DNA from: a virus
IMG/VR virus record: IMGVR_UViG_3300022907_000051
Coordinates: 1-34,856 of that record
Reading direction: 5' to 3' (one strand)
Length of the DNA stretch: 34,856 nt
The position numbers were made by a program, and so were the translations under genes. Positions 15,766 to 24,341 of the stretch are shown here, one piece after another; the stretch's first letter is position 1; each line of letters starts with the position of its first letter. The notes below the pieces were generated by a model. That model had not been told where the DNA came from, did not search any database, and worked only from the letters and a program-made list of their open reading frames with translations.

Positions 15766-17315
15766 ACGGCGTACTAACTAAAAAGGCCTATAAAAAAGAG
15801 AAGTACACTGACGAACAACTCACCGAGTTTGCAAAGTGTGCTGATCCTAAGACAGGTGTGTTTTATTTTATGAACAACCATTTTAATATCCAACATCCTA
15901 CACAGGGACGTATGCAATACAAAGCATATGAGTACCAACACAAACTTCTTGATGTATATCATAATTACAGGTTTAACATCAATATGCTACCAAGACAAAC
16001 TGGTAAAAGTACAACTGCAGCTGGTTATTTGTTATGGTATGCAATGTTTGTACCAGATAGTGTTATATTAATTGCTGCACACAAATACGCTGGTGCTCAG
16101 GAAATTATGCAACGTATACGCTACGCATATGAACTATGTCCAGATCATATACGTGCAGGTGTAACAAGTTACAACAAAGGTAGTATTGACTTTGACAATG
16201 GTAGTAGAATTATAGCACAAGCAACCACAGACAACACAGGACGAGGTATGAGTATAACATTACTATACTGCGATGAGTTTGCGTTTGTTAGACCCAGTAT
16301 TGCAAAAGAATTTTGGACAAGTATTTCACCTACACTAGCAACTGGTGGAGCTGCTATTATTACTAGTACACCTAATAGTGACGAAGACCAATTTGCACAG
16401 ATATGGCGTGATGCAAATAAAACATTTGACAGTAATGGTAATGAAACTGACTTGGGTGTAAATGGATTTAAAAGTTATCAAAGTTACTGGTGGGAGCATC
16501 CTGACAGAGATGAAGCATGGAAAGAAGCTGAACTAGGTCGTATAGGTGAAGAACGTTTTAGACGTGAACATGAATGTGAATTTATCATATATGATGAAAC
16601 ACTTATAGATAGTTTAGTACTTACAAATTTACGAGGCAAAGAACCTGCATTTAAACATGGTACAGTTCGTTGGTGGAAAAAGCCTAATCCACAAATGACA
16701 TACTTAGTAGGATTAGACCCTAGTTTAGGAACCGGTGGAGACCCTGCTGCTATACAAATATTTGAAATACCTAGTATGGAACAAATAGGTGAGTGGAGTC
16801 ATAATAAAACACCTATACCACAACAAATACGTATACTGGTAGATATTTGCAAATACTTACTAGACGAAGGCGTTGATAATATGAACATATACTATAGTAT
16901 GGAAAATAATACTATAGGCGAGGCAGCTCTCCAGAGTGTAGCAGAAATAGGTGAAGAGAACATACCTGGTATATTTTTAAGCGAACCAAAAGTTCATGGC
17001 AATAGTAGACTGTATCGTAGAGGATATAATACTACGCATCGTAGTAAGATTAGTATATGTAGTAAATTCAAAACCTTAATAGAAACAGATAAAGTTAAAG
17101 TTAATAGTAAAATGCTAGTAAGCGAAATGAAAAGTTTTATTGCGGCTGGCAATAGTTTTAAAGCCAAAGCAGGTGATACAGATGACTTAGTTATGAGTAC
17201 ACTTCTTGTTATGCGTATGGCGCAGACACTTAAAAACTATCATCCAGAGTTAGAAACTTACATAAGAGATGGAGACGAGTTCGACCAAGAGCCTATGCCT
17301 TTTATTATGATTTAG
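15750..17315 (+). CDS. 17: Terminase large subunit gp17
   Basis: A 521-aa packaging motor. The N-terminal ATPase has an RQTGKST Walker A (residues 82-88), LLYCDE Walker B (171-176) and an STP coupling motif (206-208). The C-terminal nuclease begins with VGLDPSLGTGGD (first Asp323) and carries later acidic residues near AGDTDD. It pumps DNA into the prohead and cuts the concatemer. AAGGAT lies upstream of ATG 15750. All key residues are present, and the length is a little below T4 gp17 (610 aa). Confidence 0.95.
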   Translation: MAKSLDGVLTKKAYKKEKYTDEQLTEFAKCADPKTGVFYFMNNHFNIQHPTQGRMQYKAYEYQHKLLDVYHNYRFNINMLPRQTGKSTTAAGYLLWYAMFVPDSVILIAAHKYAGAQEIMQRIRYAYELCPDHIRAGVTSYNKGSIDFDNGSRIIAQATTDNTGRGMSITLLYCDEFAFVRPSIAKEFWTSISPTLATGGAAIITSTPNSDEDQFAQIWRDANKTFDSNGNETDLGVNGFKSYQSYWWEHPDRDEAWKEAELGRIGEERFRREHECEFIIYDETLIDSLVLTNLRGKEPAFKHGTVRWWKKPNPQMTYLVGLDPSLGTGGDPAAIQIFEIPSMEQIGEWSHNKTPIPQQIRILVDICKYLLDEGVDNMNIYYSMENNTIGEAALQSVAEIGEENIPGIFLSEPKVHGNSRLYRRGYNTTHRSKISICSKFKTLIETDKVKVNSKMLVSEMKSFIAAGNSFKAKAGDTDDLVMSTLLVMRMAQTLKNYHPELETYIRDGDEFDQEPMPFIMI

Positions 17316-17323
17316 GATAAATA
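17316..17323 (+). promoter_or_regulatory. Late promoter box (GATAAATA) 6 nt from the start codon
   Basis: GATAAATA directly follows the gp17 stop and ends at 17323, 6 nt before ATG 17329. An AGGAT sequence overlaps the box and could serve as ribosome-binding site on a gp17 read-through message, whereas the promoter's own transcript would be leaderless. Confidence 0.6.
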
Positions 17324-17328
17324 CGTAC

Positions 17329-19296
17329 ATGAGAAGCATAGATAACATATCAGAAGAACTGTTTGACAAAATACGTAGTAGAGTAGCAAACATTAAGTTG
17401 GGGAACAGTGAAGGTGAAGTAACTACAGATCCAAGTCAAGCAAGATTTTTTGAATTTAACTTTAAACACAGAGACTTGCCAGTGGGTGCAGTCACTATTA
17501 GTATTAACGAAGAAGATAAACTTCAAGTTTATTTTCCAAATAGTATGGTAGAGGATGCAGATAGTAGTACATCAGATGCTTGGTATGGATTCTTAAAAGA
17601 ACTTAGTAAGTTTAGTGCAAGAAATATGTTAAACTATGAAACACATAATGTAACCAAAGAGAGACTTGATAAAAAAGATTATCAATTTTTAACACAACGT
17701 AACCAGGACGAAGTTATGGAAAACAGATTACATGGCACAAGCCAAAAAAGTTTCCTAGAACAAGGAAAAGCAAAACTAATTATTCAGCACAGTAAAACAG
17801 TTGATGAAACTAAACTGGGTGCAAGAAGTAGAAATATAAGTGCTATCTACATTGAGAATAATGAAGGTGAACGCTTTAAATTTGCTAATAACTACTTACC
17901 TGGTGCAAGAGCAATGGCAAGACATGTATCAAACGAAGGACATACTCGTGATGATCGTGGATTACATATTGTTGAAATAATGAATGAAATGCAACAATTA
18001 AAGCAATTTGTCCGTAGTGCAAAGTCAAATAACTATGTAACTGAAGAAGCACAAGAAGTTATTGAAGCAGCTACAGACAGATACTATGGCTTAAAAGATA
18101 CATTGAAAGCAATTAGTAATGCAAAAGGTTATGAAGATTATTTTGAAAACTGGGTACCAAATGTAATAGAGGTTGAAGAGAACGATATAGAAGATTTAAA
18201 AACAAAACTTACACGTCAAGTTTTTGATGATCGTATGGTAGATAGTTTACCAGCAGTAAGTAGAGCTCTAAGGTTGAAAAAGGAAGCAAAAATGGATAAA
18301 GATGCAGAAACACGTAGCGACGATGAATTAGATGCAGTAGTCGCAAGTAGAGCAGGTGATATTATTTCAGCATCAGATAGTCCTGATAATATTGAAGTAT
18401 TTAAGAACGAAACAGACGAAGCAGAACTAAAAAATTACTTTAACGTAATGAAAAACAGTGATATGGATACTAAAGCAAAAAATCGCAATTTAGTAATTAA
18501 TGTTATTGAATACCTTGCAAATAATGTTACCGATGATGCATTGGCAGTTGCTTTGGGAAATATAAATTATGATGACGAAGCTCAATACAAAGCTGCAATA
18601 AAAATTACTAAAAAATATTTACAAGGAAATGTAGATAGAAAAGATCCTGCACCAAAGAAAGATTTATATGGTAAAGCAAAAGAAAGTGTAACTTTTGAAG
18701 CATTTGAAAAAAATATGAATATGATTTCAGAAGGCACATGGGCACTACCAGCAGACTTAGATACTGCAAATGAAGTAATAAGAATTATGCAACAACCTAT
18801 TCCATTAGGAGATGGTGGTGAAGACGCAACTAATGCAATAAGTTTTGCGTTTGGTGATGACGAACTATTTGATGATCTAGGTGATGCAGGAGATGCAAAT
18901 CCAGAAGGTGATGCAAGACCAATTATTAAAAAATGGATTGAATCTGCAAACTTTGATGAACCATATCAAGGAATGCTAGATATAATAAAAAGCGAAATTT
19001 ACGGACCACAAGCAGAGATTCCTACAGAAGAACATACACAAATAGAAGTTGAAGATAGTGTTATTGAAGAAGTAGAAGAAGAGGCACAACCAGAGACACA
19101 AGTTGAACAAGTACAAGAAATTGAAGAAGTAGACGAAGTGGCGGAAAGCATTGCAAAACTTAAGGCAATGGCAGGCGTAGGGTCAAAAGCGAGGAGCAAC
19201 CACGGCATACATGAAGGCGAAGAAGGATATCAACTTACACCAAGAAGTATAGTGGCAAGACAAATGCGTAAACTACAGGACATCGAACAAGGCTAA
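17329..19296 (+). CDS. Large acidic late protein, 655 aa, unknown function
   Basis: A soluble 655-aa protein. Residues 1-120 look alpha/beta. The middle is helical and charged. A Glu/Val-rich low-complexity region (about 565-610) precedes a short conserved-looking C-terminus, SIAKLKAMAGVGSKARSN...GYQLTPRSIVARQMRKLQDIEQG. The last segment resembles short C-terminal tags of phage core or structural proteins. It follows gp17 with its own late promoter and is closed by a terminator, so I expect an abundant late protein, perhaps internal or prohead-associated. No catalytic motif is seen. Confidence 0.6.
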   Translation: MRSIDNISEELFDKIRSRVANIKLGNSEGEVTTDPSQARFFEFNFKHRDLPVGAVTISINEEDKLQVYFPNSMVEDADSSTSDAWYGFLKELSKFSARNMLNYETHNVTKERLDKKDYQFLTQRNQDEVMENRLHGTSQKSFLEQGKAKLIIQHSKTVDETKLGARSRNISAIYIENNEGERFKFANNYLPGARAMARHVSNEGHTRDDRGLHIVEIMNEMQQLKQFVRSAKSNNYVTEEAQEVIEAATDRYYGLKDTLKAISNAKGYEDYFENWVPNVIEVEENDIEDLKTKLTRQVFDDRMVDSLPAVSRALRLKKEAKMDKDAETRSDDELDAVVASRAGDIISASDSPDNIEVFKNETDEAELKNYFNVMKNSDMDTKAKNRNLVINVIEYLANNVTDDALAVALGNINYDDEAQYKAAIKITKKYLQGNVDRKDPAPKKDLYGKAKESVTFEAFEKNMNMISEGTWALPADLDTANEVIRIMQQPIPLGDGGEDATNAISFAFGDDELFDDLGDAGDANPEGDARPIIKKWIESANFDEPYQGMLDIIKSEIYGPQAEIPTEEHTQIEVEDSVIEEVEEEAQPETQVEQVQEIEEVDEVAESIAKLKAMAGVGSKARSNHGIHEGEEGYQLTPRSIVARQMRKLQDIEQG

Positions 19297-19320
19297 TTGG
19301 CACAAAAAATAATTCAAAAG

Positions 19321-19347
19321 AGGCACCAATTTTAGGTGCCTTTTTTT
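19321..19347 (+). terminator. Rho-independent terminator after the 655-aa gene
   Basis: Stem AGGCACC / GGTGCCT (19321-19327 with 19335-19341), 7-nt loop, then T7. An upstream AATTGG (19295-19300) can instead pair with CCAATT (19326-19331), which would disrupt the stem; this may be chance. Confidence 0.9.
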
Positions 19348-19352
19348 ATAGC

Positions 19353-19360
19353 CATAAATA
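19353..19360 (+). promoter_or_regulatory. Late promoter box (CATAAATA) of radical SAM copy B
   Basis: CATAAATA lies just behind the terminator and ends 6 nt before ATG 19366. Because the terminator isolates the gene from upstream transcription, a leaderless message is the simplest reading. Confidence 0.65.
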
Positions 19361-19365
19361 GAAGC

Positions 19366-20397
19366 ATGACTAGCAATAAACATAAAATAGATTATGCAGA
19401 GTTTTATATAACAAATGTTTGTAACTATGCCTGTACTAATTGTCGCTCCTTTAATAATTTAAACCTTAAGGGCTTTCAAAAATGGGCAGATTGTAAAGAT
19501 GAATACAAAAAATTTGCTCAAAGATTAGATATAGAAGACATACAAATTCTAGGCGGTGAGCCATTTTTAAATCCTGATATTTACTATTGGATAGAAGGCA
19601 TATTATCTTTATGGCCTAATGCTAGAGTAAAAGTCACCACTAATGGAAGTAGGCGACAGGATGACAAGTTATACAATCTTTTAATAAAACATAATGGAAG
19701 ATTACAACTTGACGTTTCATGTCATGACGAGAACTATTTTGATAAGTTACATAATAATATTAAAGAGTTTTTAGGTAATTGTGATACAAAGATAATTTCA
19801 AATAAAACATCATGGAACACAGATTACGAAAAATTTAAAGGTGAAGATTGGCCGGATCAACCACCTGATATTAATATTGTAGAAAAGTTACCATGGTTAA
19901 TGAGTGAACTAGATGACCTTGGCATAGATTTATACCGTTACAAACATAAAAATAAACGTATAGAGTATACAGTAAACAATGCTTTATACGCAATCTTAGG
20001 TCAGGCATGGAATTTTTCTAAATCTGCTGTAAAAGTATCACACGATAAATTTTATGTTGATACCAAAAGCGATATAGGTACTGCCCATAAGGCATGTATA
20101 TCGAAATACTGTCATCATTTTATAGATGGAAAATTGTACAAATGTCATTTACCATATACATTAAAGGAAGCAATAACACAAGAACATGTTGCAATAAATG
20201 AAGAAGATTACAAAATTTTAGAAAGATATAAGCCCTTAGTAGCAGATGAATCAGAACATAAATTTGATAAATTCATAAAAAATATAAAAAATCCTATAGA
20301 GCAGTGTAAATTTTGTCCAGAATCTAGTGAGGCAGAAAAAATTTCTATTGTAGATAAAAAGAAAATGGATGCAAAAACTTCTGTACTTTTTACATAA
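19366..20397 (+). CDS. Radical SAM protein with C-terminal SPASM-like Cys cluster (copy B)
   Basis: A 343-aa protein from ATG 19366; a GTG at 19336 lies inside the terminator and is rejected. The core has CNYACTNC (Cys19, 23, 26) binding the catalytic 4Fe-4S cluster, ILGGEP (61-66) and VTTNGS. Unlike the other copies the core is at the very N-terminus, and the auxiliary cysteines are C-terminal (ACISKYC, KCHLPY and CKFCPE), as in SPASM/twitch maturases. Substrate unknown; SPASM enzymes modify peptides or sugars. Its transcription unit is single-gene, between a terminator and the gp32 promoter. Confidence 0.85.
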   Translation: MTSNKHKIDYAEFYITNVCNYACTNCRSFNNLNLKGFQKWADCKDEYKKFAQRLDIEDIQILGGEPFLNPDIYYWIEGILSLWPNARVKVTTNGSRRQDDKLYNLLIKHNGRLQLDVSCHDENYFDKLHNNIKEFLGNCDTKIISNKTSWNTDYEKFKGEDWPDQPPDINIVEKLPWLMSELDDLGIDLYRYKHKNKRIEYTVNNALYAILGQAWNFSKSAVKVSHDKFYVDTKSDIGTAHKACISKYCHHFIDGKLYKCHLPYTLKEAITQEHVAINEEDYKILERYKPLVADESEHKFDKFIKNIKNPIEQCKFCPESSEAEKISIVDKKKMDAKTSVLFT

Positions 20398-20404
20398 AAA
20401 CATC

Positions 20405-20433
20405 TTGACATGATAAATAAAAACGCATATACT
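20405..20433 (+). promoter_or_regulatory. Consensus sigma70-type promoter of gp32
   Basis: TTGACA (20405-20410), a 17-nt spacer, and TATACT (20428-20433): a near-perfect host housekeeping promoter. The spacer contains GATAAATA (20412-20419), a late-type box, so the same site could serve early and late. The predicted start is near 20440, giving a leader of about 60 nt before ATG 20501. Confidence 0.8.
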
Positions 20434-20451
20434 ATGTAAATATAGTATGTG
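20426..20451. promoter_or_regulatory. Dyad symmetry over the gp32 transcription start
   Basis: CATATACTAT, GTAAAT, ATAGTATGTG: a 10-bp imperfect inverted repeat (one mismatch) with a 6-nt centre, spanning the -10 box and predicted start. It could be an operator; only its right half would be in the RNA. Confidence 0.45.
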
Positions 20452-20500
20452 TATAGGCACATACAAGGCTAATGAACAGGCACATTTAAGGAGAAAAATA

Positions 20501-21538
20501 ATGGCAACATCTTTGGCAGAAATTAGAGCAAAACTAAAATCTCAAGAATCACGCAGTGAGCGTACCGGCGGCGGCGACAACGCAATTTACCCACATTGGA
20601 ATATACCAGAAGGATCAACTGCAGCAGTTAGATTTTTACCTGATGGTGATCCTAACAACACATTTTTCTGGGCTGAAAGGCTTATGATTCGTTTACCATT
20701 TACTGGTGTAAAGAATGATATGAATAGCAAGCCTATAGTAGTACAAGTACCATGTGTTGAAATGTTTGGTGAAACTTGTCCAATACTTACAGAAGTGCGT
20801 GGTTGGTTTAAAGATTCAAGTCTTGAGGACATGGGTAGAAAGTATTGGAAGAAACGTAGTTATATCTTTCAAGGGTTTGTAAATGAAAACCCGTTACAAG
20901 AAGATTCACCAGAGAATCCAATACGTAGATTTGCAATCTCACCTAGTATCTTTAACTTAATTAAAGATGCACTTATGGATCCAGATATACAGGAGATGCC
21001 CACAGATTACAATGCTGGCTTAGATTTCCGTATTACTAAAACTACAAAAGGACAGTATGCAGATTACAGTACAAGTAAGTGGGCTCGTAAAGAAACTGCA
21101 CTATCTGAAGCACAGTTAGCAGCTATTAACACCTATGGTCTTAATACACTATCTGATTTTCTTCCTAAAAAACCTACAGAAGTAGAATTGCAGTGCATTA
21201 AAGAAATGTTCGAAGCAAGTGTAGATGGACAACCCTATGATAACGAAAGATGGGGACAATATTATCGTCCATATGGTTTAGATGCTCCAGCAGGTTCCTC
21301 AACCTCAAGTACGTCAACTGCTCCAGCAACTACAACACCAACACCTGCTCCGGCAACTCCAGTTGCAGAAACAGTGGCTCCTGCTCCAGTAGCAACACCA
21401 GAGGAGATGGGTGCAACACCTACTCCTACTCCTGCTCCACAGACAGAAACTGTGGCAGTACCTGAGGCACCAGCAACAGGCGGTGAAAGCAAAAGAGCTG
21501 AAGACATTTTAGCAATGATCCGTAATAGACAATCCTAA
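20501..21538 (+). CDS. 32: Single-stranded DNA-binding protein gp32
   Basis: A 345-aa protein starting at ATG 20501, with AAGGAG upstream (an in-frame ATG at 20447 lies in the leader). The N-terminal basic motif (SLAEIRAKLKSQE) drives cooperative binding. The core has NIPEGSTAAVRFLPDGD, VPCVEMFGETCPILTEVRGWFKD (two of the zinc-site cysteines) and RKYWKKRSYIFQGFV, all typical of gp32. After about residue 265 comes a Pro/Thr/Ala-rich linker of about 60 residues and a conserved short helix (ESKRAEDILAMIRNRQS) instead of the long acidic T4 tail. It coats replication intermediates and recruits UvsY and replisome proteins. Confidence 0.92.
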   Translation: MATSLAEIRAKLKSQESRSERTGGGDNAIYPHWNIPEGSTAAVRFLPDGDPNNTFFWAERLMIRLPFTGVKNDMNSKPIVVQVPCVEMFGETCPILTEVRGWFKDSSLEDMGRKYWKKRSYIFQGFVNENPLQEDSPENPIRRFAISPSIFNLIKDALMDPDIQEMPTDYNAGLDFRITKTTKGQYADYSTSKWARKETALSEAQLAAINTYGLNTLSDFLPKKPTEVELQCIKEMFEASVDGQPYDNERWGQYYRPYGLDAPAGSSTSSTSTAPATTTPTPAPATPVAETVAPAPVATPEEMGATPTPTPAPQTETVAVPEAPATGGESKRAEDILAMIRNRQS

Positions 21539-21554
21539 TACATTTATATTGTAA

Positions 21555-22523
21555 ATGCAACAGATAAAACCACTTTGGAGTGAGTTTGGTGATCCAGACT
21601 CACTCTCAAAAACAATTTATGTAGTAGATCATTTTTATGGCGTAAATCAAAATTATAGAAATGTATTTTTTGATAAATTAAAAGGTCAACACACAGTTAT
21701 TCTAGACACAATTATTCGTGATGAAGTAAAGGCTAATTATCCAAATTTAGACTTTAGATTTAGTGCCGATGGTTGTGATAAACTACTAAATCATCTCAGT
21801 GAATATAGATACAGAGGCACAGGAAATATAAAAAACTTTCTCTGTTCTTTTAATTTATCACCACACATCTCTAGACAACTTTTAGTGGCTCTTTTGTATA
21901 ATTATGGATTCTTTACAAAAGAATATTGTACAAAAAATTGGATTACAGATAATGATACACTAGGCGGCATTGTAATGAATCTTCTTAATAATAACAAAGA
22001 GGAAGAACTGTACAACAAATTTTTTAGATGTGATGAAACGTTTAACAGAAAAAAGTTTGTTTTTGCAGAAAATTTGATAGAGGGACAAGATTTATATTTA
22101 GGACATCATAAAAACTTACAAGCATTTGAATCTAAAATTAGCCAAAGTTTTTTAAACTTAATAGGAGAAACATTAAGTGAAAGTTATAATCCATTTATGT
22201 CTGAAAAGGCGTTTAATAGTATAGTAACACGTGGAATATTTTTAATGTTTGGACAACCTGGTTGGTATAATTTTTATGAAAAAAATCTTGGATTTAAACT
22301 ACATAATGATTTATTTGATTATAGTTTTGATAAAATTGAAAATCCAGTAAAACGACTTATAAAAATATTTGAGACGATTTCAAAATTCAGTATCCTCAAT
22401 ATGAATGATTTACAAGATTTGTATTACACACAAAAAGATATATTAGAATATAACTATAACCATTATTTTAGCAAAGACTACCTAAAACTCATGAAACAGT
22501 TTGACAATATAACAGATATATAG
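21555..22523 (+). CDS. Hypothetical protein, glycosyltransferase-like C-terminus possible
   Basis: A 322-aa Asn/Lys/Phe-rich protein between gp32 and uvsX, without a clear ribosome-binding site. The C-terminal half contains ESYNPFMSEKAFNSIVTRGI followed by FLMFGQPGWYNFYEKNLGFK and LFDYSFDKIENPVKRL. This matches a pattern (EKTF.pi..g.PFi..G.pg.l..lrelGFkTF) found in uncharacterised proteins of marine phages and bacteria, sometimes beside glycan genes. It is an accessory gene by position. I do not assign an enzyme activity. Confidence 0.6.
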   Translation: MQQIKPLWSEFGDPDSLSKTIYVVDHFYGVNQNYRNVFFDKLKGQHTVILDTIIRDEVKANYPNLDFRFSADGCDKLLNHLSEYRYRGTGNIKNFLCSFNLSPHISRQLLVALLYNYGFFTKEYCTKNWITDNDTLGGIVMNLLNNNKEEELYNKFFRCDETFNRKKFVFAENLIEGQDLYLGHHKNLQAFESKISQSFLNLIGETLSESYNPFMSEKAFNSIVTRGIFLMFGQPGWYNFYEKNLGFKLHNDLFDYSFDKIENPVKRLIKIFETISKFSILNMNDLQDLYYTQKDILEYNYNHYFSKDYLKLMKQFDNITDI

Positions 22524-22556
22524 TATAGTAAAAGAATAGGCACACAGGAGATAAAC

Positions 22557-23681
22557 ATGGGCAAACCTTTTGACGTAAGTAAATTTAGAAAAGATATAAC
22601 AAAAAGTATAGATGGACTAAGCATAGGATTTCACGATCCTACAGATTGGATTAGTACAGGAAGCTATGCATTAAATTATTTAGTAAGTGGAGATTTCCAT
22701 AAAGGTGTTCCTATGGGAAAGGTGACTGTATTTGCAGGTGAATCAGGTGCAGGCAAAAGTTACTTTGCAAGTGGAAATATTATAAGGAATGCACAAGAGC
22801 AAGGTATATTTGTTGTATTAATAGATAGTGAAAATGCATTAGACGAAAGTTGGTTACAGGCACTTGGTGTAGATACAGAAGAAAGTAAATTATTAAAACT
22901 TAGTATGAGTATGATTGATGATGTAGCAAAAACACTTAGCACATTTATGAAAGATTATAAAGCAATGCCAGACGAAGAAAGACCTAAGGTATTATTTGTA
23001 ATTGATAGTTTGGGAATGTTACTAACTCCTACAGATGTAGATCAATTTGATGCAGGTAATATGAAAGGTGATATGGGTAGAAAGCCTAAGGCACTTACTG
23101 CACTTGTACGTAATACAGTAAACATGATTGGTAGTTATAATGTAGGTATGGTATGTACTAACCATACATATGCATCGCAAGATATGTTTGACCCTGATGA
23201 TAAGATATCAGGTGGACAAGGGTTTATATATGCAAGTAGTATTGTTATTGCTATGAGAAAATTAAAACTCAAAGAAGATATAGATGGCAATAAAACCACA
23301 ACTGTAAATGGTATAAGAGCAGCTTGTAAAGTTATGAAAACTCGTTATGCAAAACCATTTGAAGGAGTGCAAGTAAAGATTCCATATGAAACAGGCATGG
23401 ATCCTTATAGCGGATTACTAGACTTGTTTGAAGCAAAAGGATTACTTACAAAGCAAGGCAACCGTTTAAAGTATACAACGACTGCAGGTGTAGAAATGTT
23501 AGAGTTTCGTAAAGGTTGGACCGGCGATAAACTAGAAGCAGTTATGCAGGATGTTTCTGCACAAGATGGACTAAGTATAGACGATATATCAGAGGCGAAA
23601 GAATACATAGAAGAAAATACATTATCTACGCCATTATCAGAATATAAAGCAATAGAGGAAGAGAATGGAAGCACCAATTAA
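22557..23681 (+). CDS. uvsX: UvsX, RecA-like recombinase
   Basis: A 374-aa RecA-fold strand-exchange protein: Walker A GESGAGKS (residues 61-68), VVLIDSENALDESWLQALGVD, Walker B VLFVIDSLGM, and the KISGGQGFIYASSIVIAM region near the L2 loop. It pairs ssDNA with duplex DNA for recombination-dependent replication and repair, with UvsY and gp32. CAGGAG lies upstream of ATG 22557. The C-terminus is acidic. The following small gene overlaps its end by 17 bases. Confidence 0.93.
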   Translation: MGKPFDVSKFRKDITKSIDGLSIGFHDPTDWISTGSYALNYLVSGDFHKGVPMGKVTVFAGESGAGKSYFASGNIIRNAQEQGIFVVLIDSENALDESWLQALGVDTEESKLLKLSMSMIDDVAKTLSTFMKDYKAMPDEERPKVLFVIDSLGMLLTPTDVDQFDAGNMKGDMGRKPKALTALVRNTVNMIGSYNVGMVCTNHTYASQDMFDPDDKISGGQGFIYASSIVIAMRKLKLKEDIDGNKTTTVNGIRAACKVMKTRYAKPFEGVQVKIPYETGMDPYSGLLDLFEAKGLLTKQGNRLKYTTTAGVEMLEFRKGWTGDKLEAVMQDVSAQDGLSIDDISEAKEYIEENTLSTPLSEYKAIEEENGSTN

Positions 23682-23883
23682 ATTAGTATATGAAATATTA
23701 AAACAATATATACCTGCTAAAGAAATGCAAAATGCTACTGATCACTTAGTAGATGATTTGCAAGAAATATTAGATGAAGAAGATCTAATCAAATTAGGCG
23801 GGTTAGATGAATATATGAAAAGCAGTGTGGAAGAAATTGTTGGCGAAGTAGAAGAAGATTTTGAGGAAGAGGATTTGTATTGA
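23665..23883 (+). CDS. Small acidic protein between uvsX and uvsY
   Basis: A 72-aa protein, very acidic in its C-terminal half (EEIVGEVEEDFEEEDLY). It overlaps uvsX by 17 bases and the next gene by 4 (TTGA), so it is translated with the recombination genes. It may be an accessory factor or DNA mimic; the function is unknown. Confidence 0.6.
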   Translation: MEAPIKLVYEILKQYIPAKEMQNATDHLVDDLQEILDEEDLIKLGGLDEYMKSSVEEIVGEVEEDFEEEDLY

Positions 23884-24341
23884 GCCAGTGGTACAACAGA
23901 GTTGTAAATAACATTGCCGAAATTCCAGGTTTCATAAATTTTTATGAAAGCGAACTGGAAGAAGCAAAACGTGAATGCAATGTAAAAGGCATTGTAGAAA
24001 AAAATATTACTGCATTGCCCGGTATTACAGAACATAGATTTAATCAATTACAAGAAATAGAAGCAGTACTAAACTACCTTAACATACAGTTACGTAAAAT
24101 ACGACGTAAACATTTCCAAAAATATTTAGAAGGATATGCCCGTGCATTAACAAGCCGTGATGCAGAAAAATACGTTGACGGTGAAGACGAAGTTATTGAC
24201 TTTGAAACTATTATCAACGAAGTTGCATTGCTCAGAAACCGTTGGCTAGGTATAATGAAAGGCTTAGATACTAAACAATGGCAAATGGGCCATGTAGTAA
24301 GACTACGTACTGCAGGTATGGAAGACATAAGAATTGACTAG
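23880..24341 (+). CDS. uvsY: UvsY-like recombination mediator
   Basis: A 153-aa basic, helical protein. The stretch LRKIRRKHFQKYLEGYARAL followed by INEVALLRNRWLGIMKGLD and QWQMGHVVRLRTAGMEDI follows the T4 UvsY pattern (dyysGR..., a helix, then gf.IkhI.d.r.feaG). UvsY loads UvsX on gp32-coated ssDNA as a hexamer. It starts with TTG overlapping the previous stop (TTGA). The position right behind uvsX supports the call, which is from pattern memory. Confidence 0.7.
   Translation: MSQWYNRVVNNIAEIPGFINFYESELEEAKRECNVKGIVEKNITALPGITEHRFNQLQEIEAVLNYLNIQLRKIRRKHFQKYLEGYARALTSRDAEKYVDGEDEVIDFETIINEVALLRNRWLGIMKGLDTKQWQMGHVVRLRTAGMEDIRID

Noticed and set aside
19336-19365. GTG at 19336 as start of radical SAM copy B
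   Set aside because: It lies in the terminator stem and would put the late box inside the coding sequence.
21262-21507. Gly/Val/Ala-rich minus-strand frame opposite the gp32 linker
   Set aside because: It is the reverse reading of Pro/Thr/Ala-rich linker codons.
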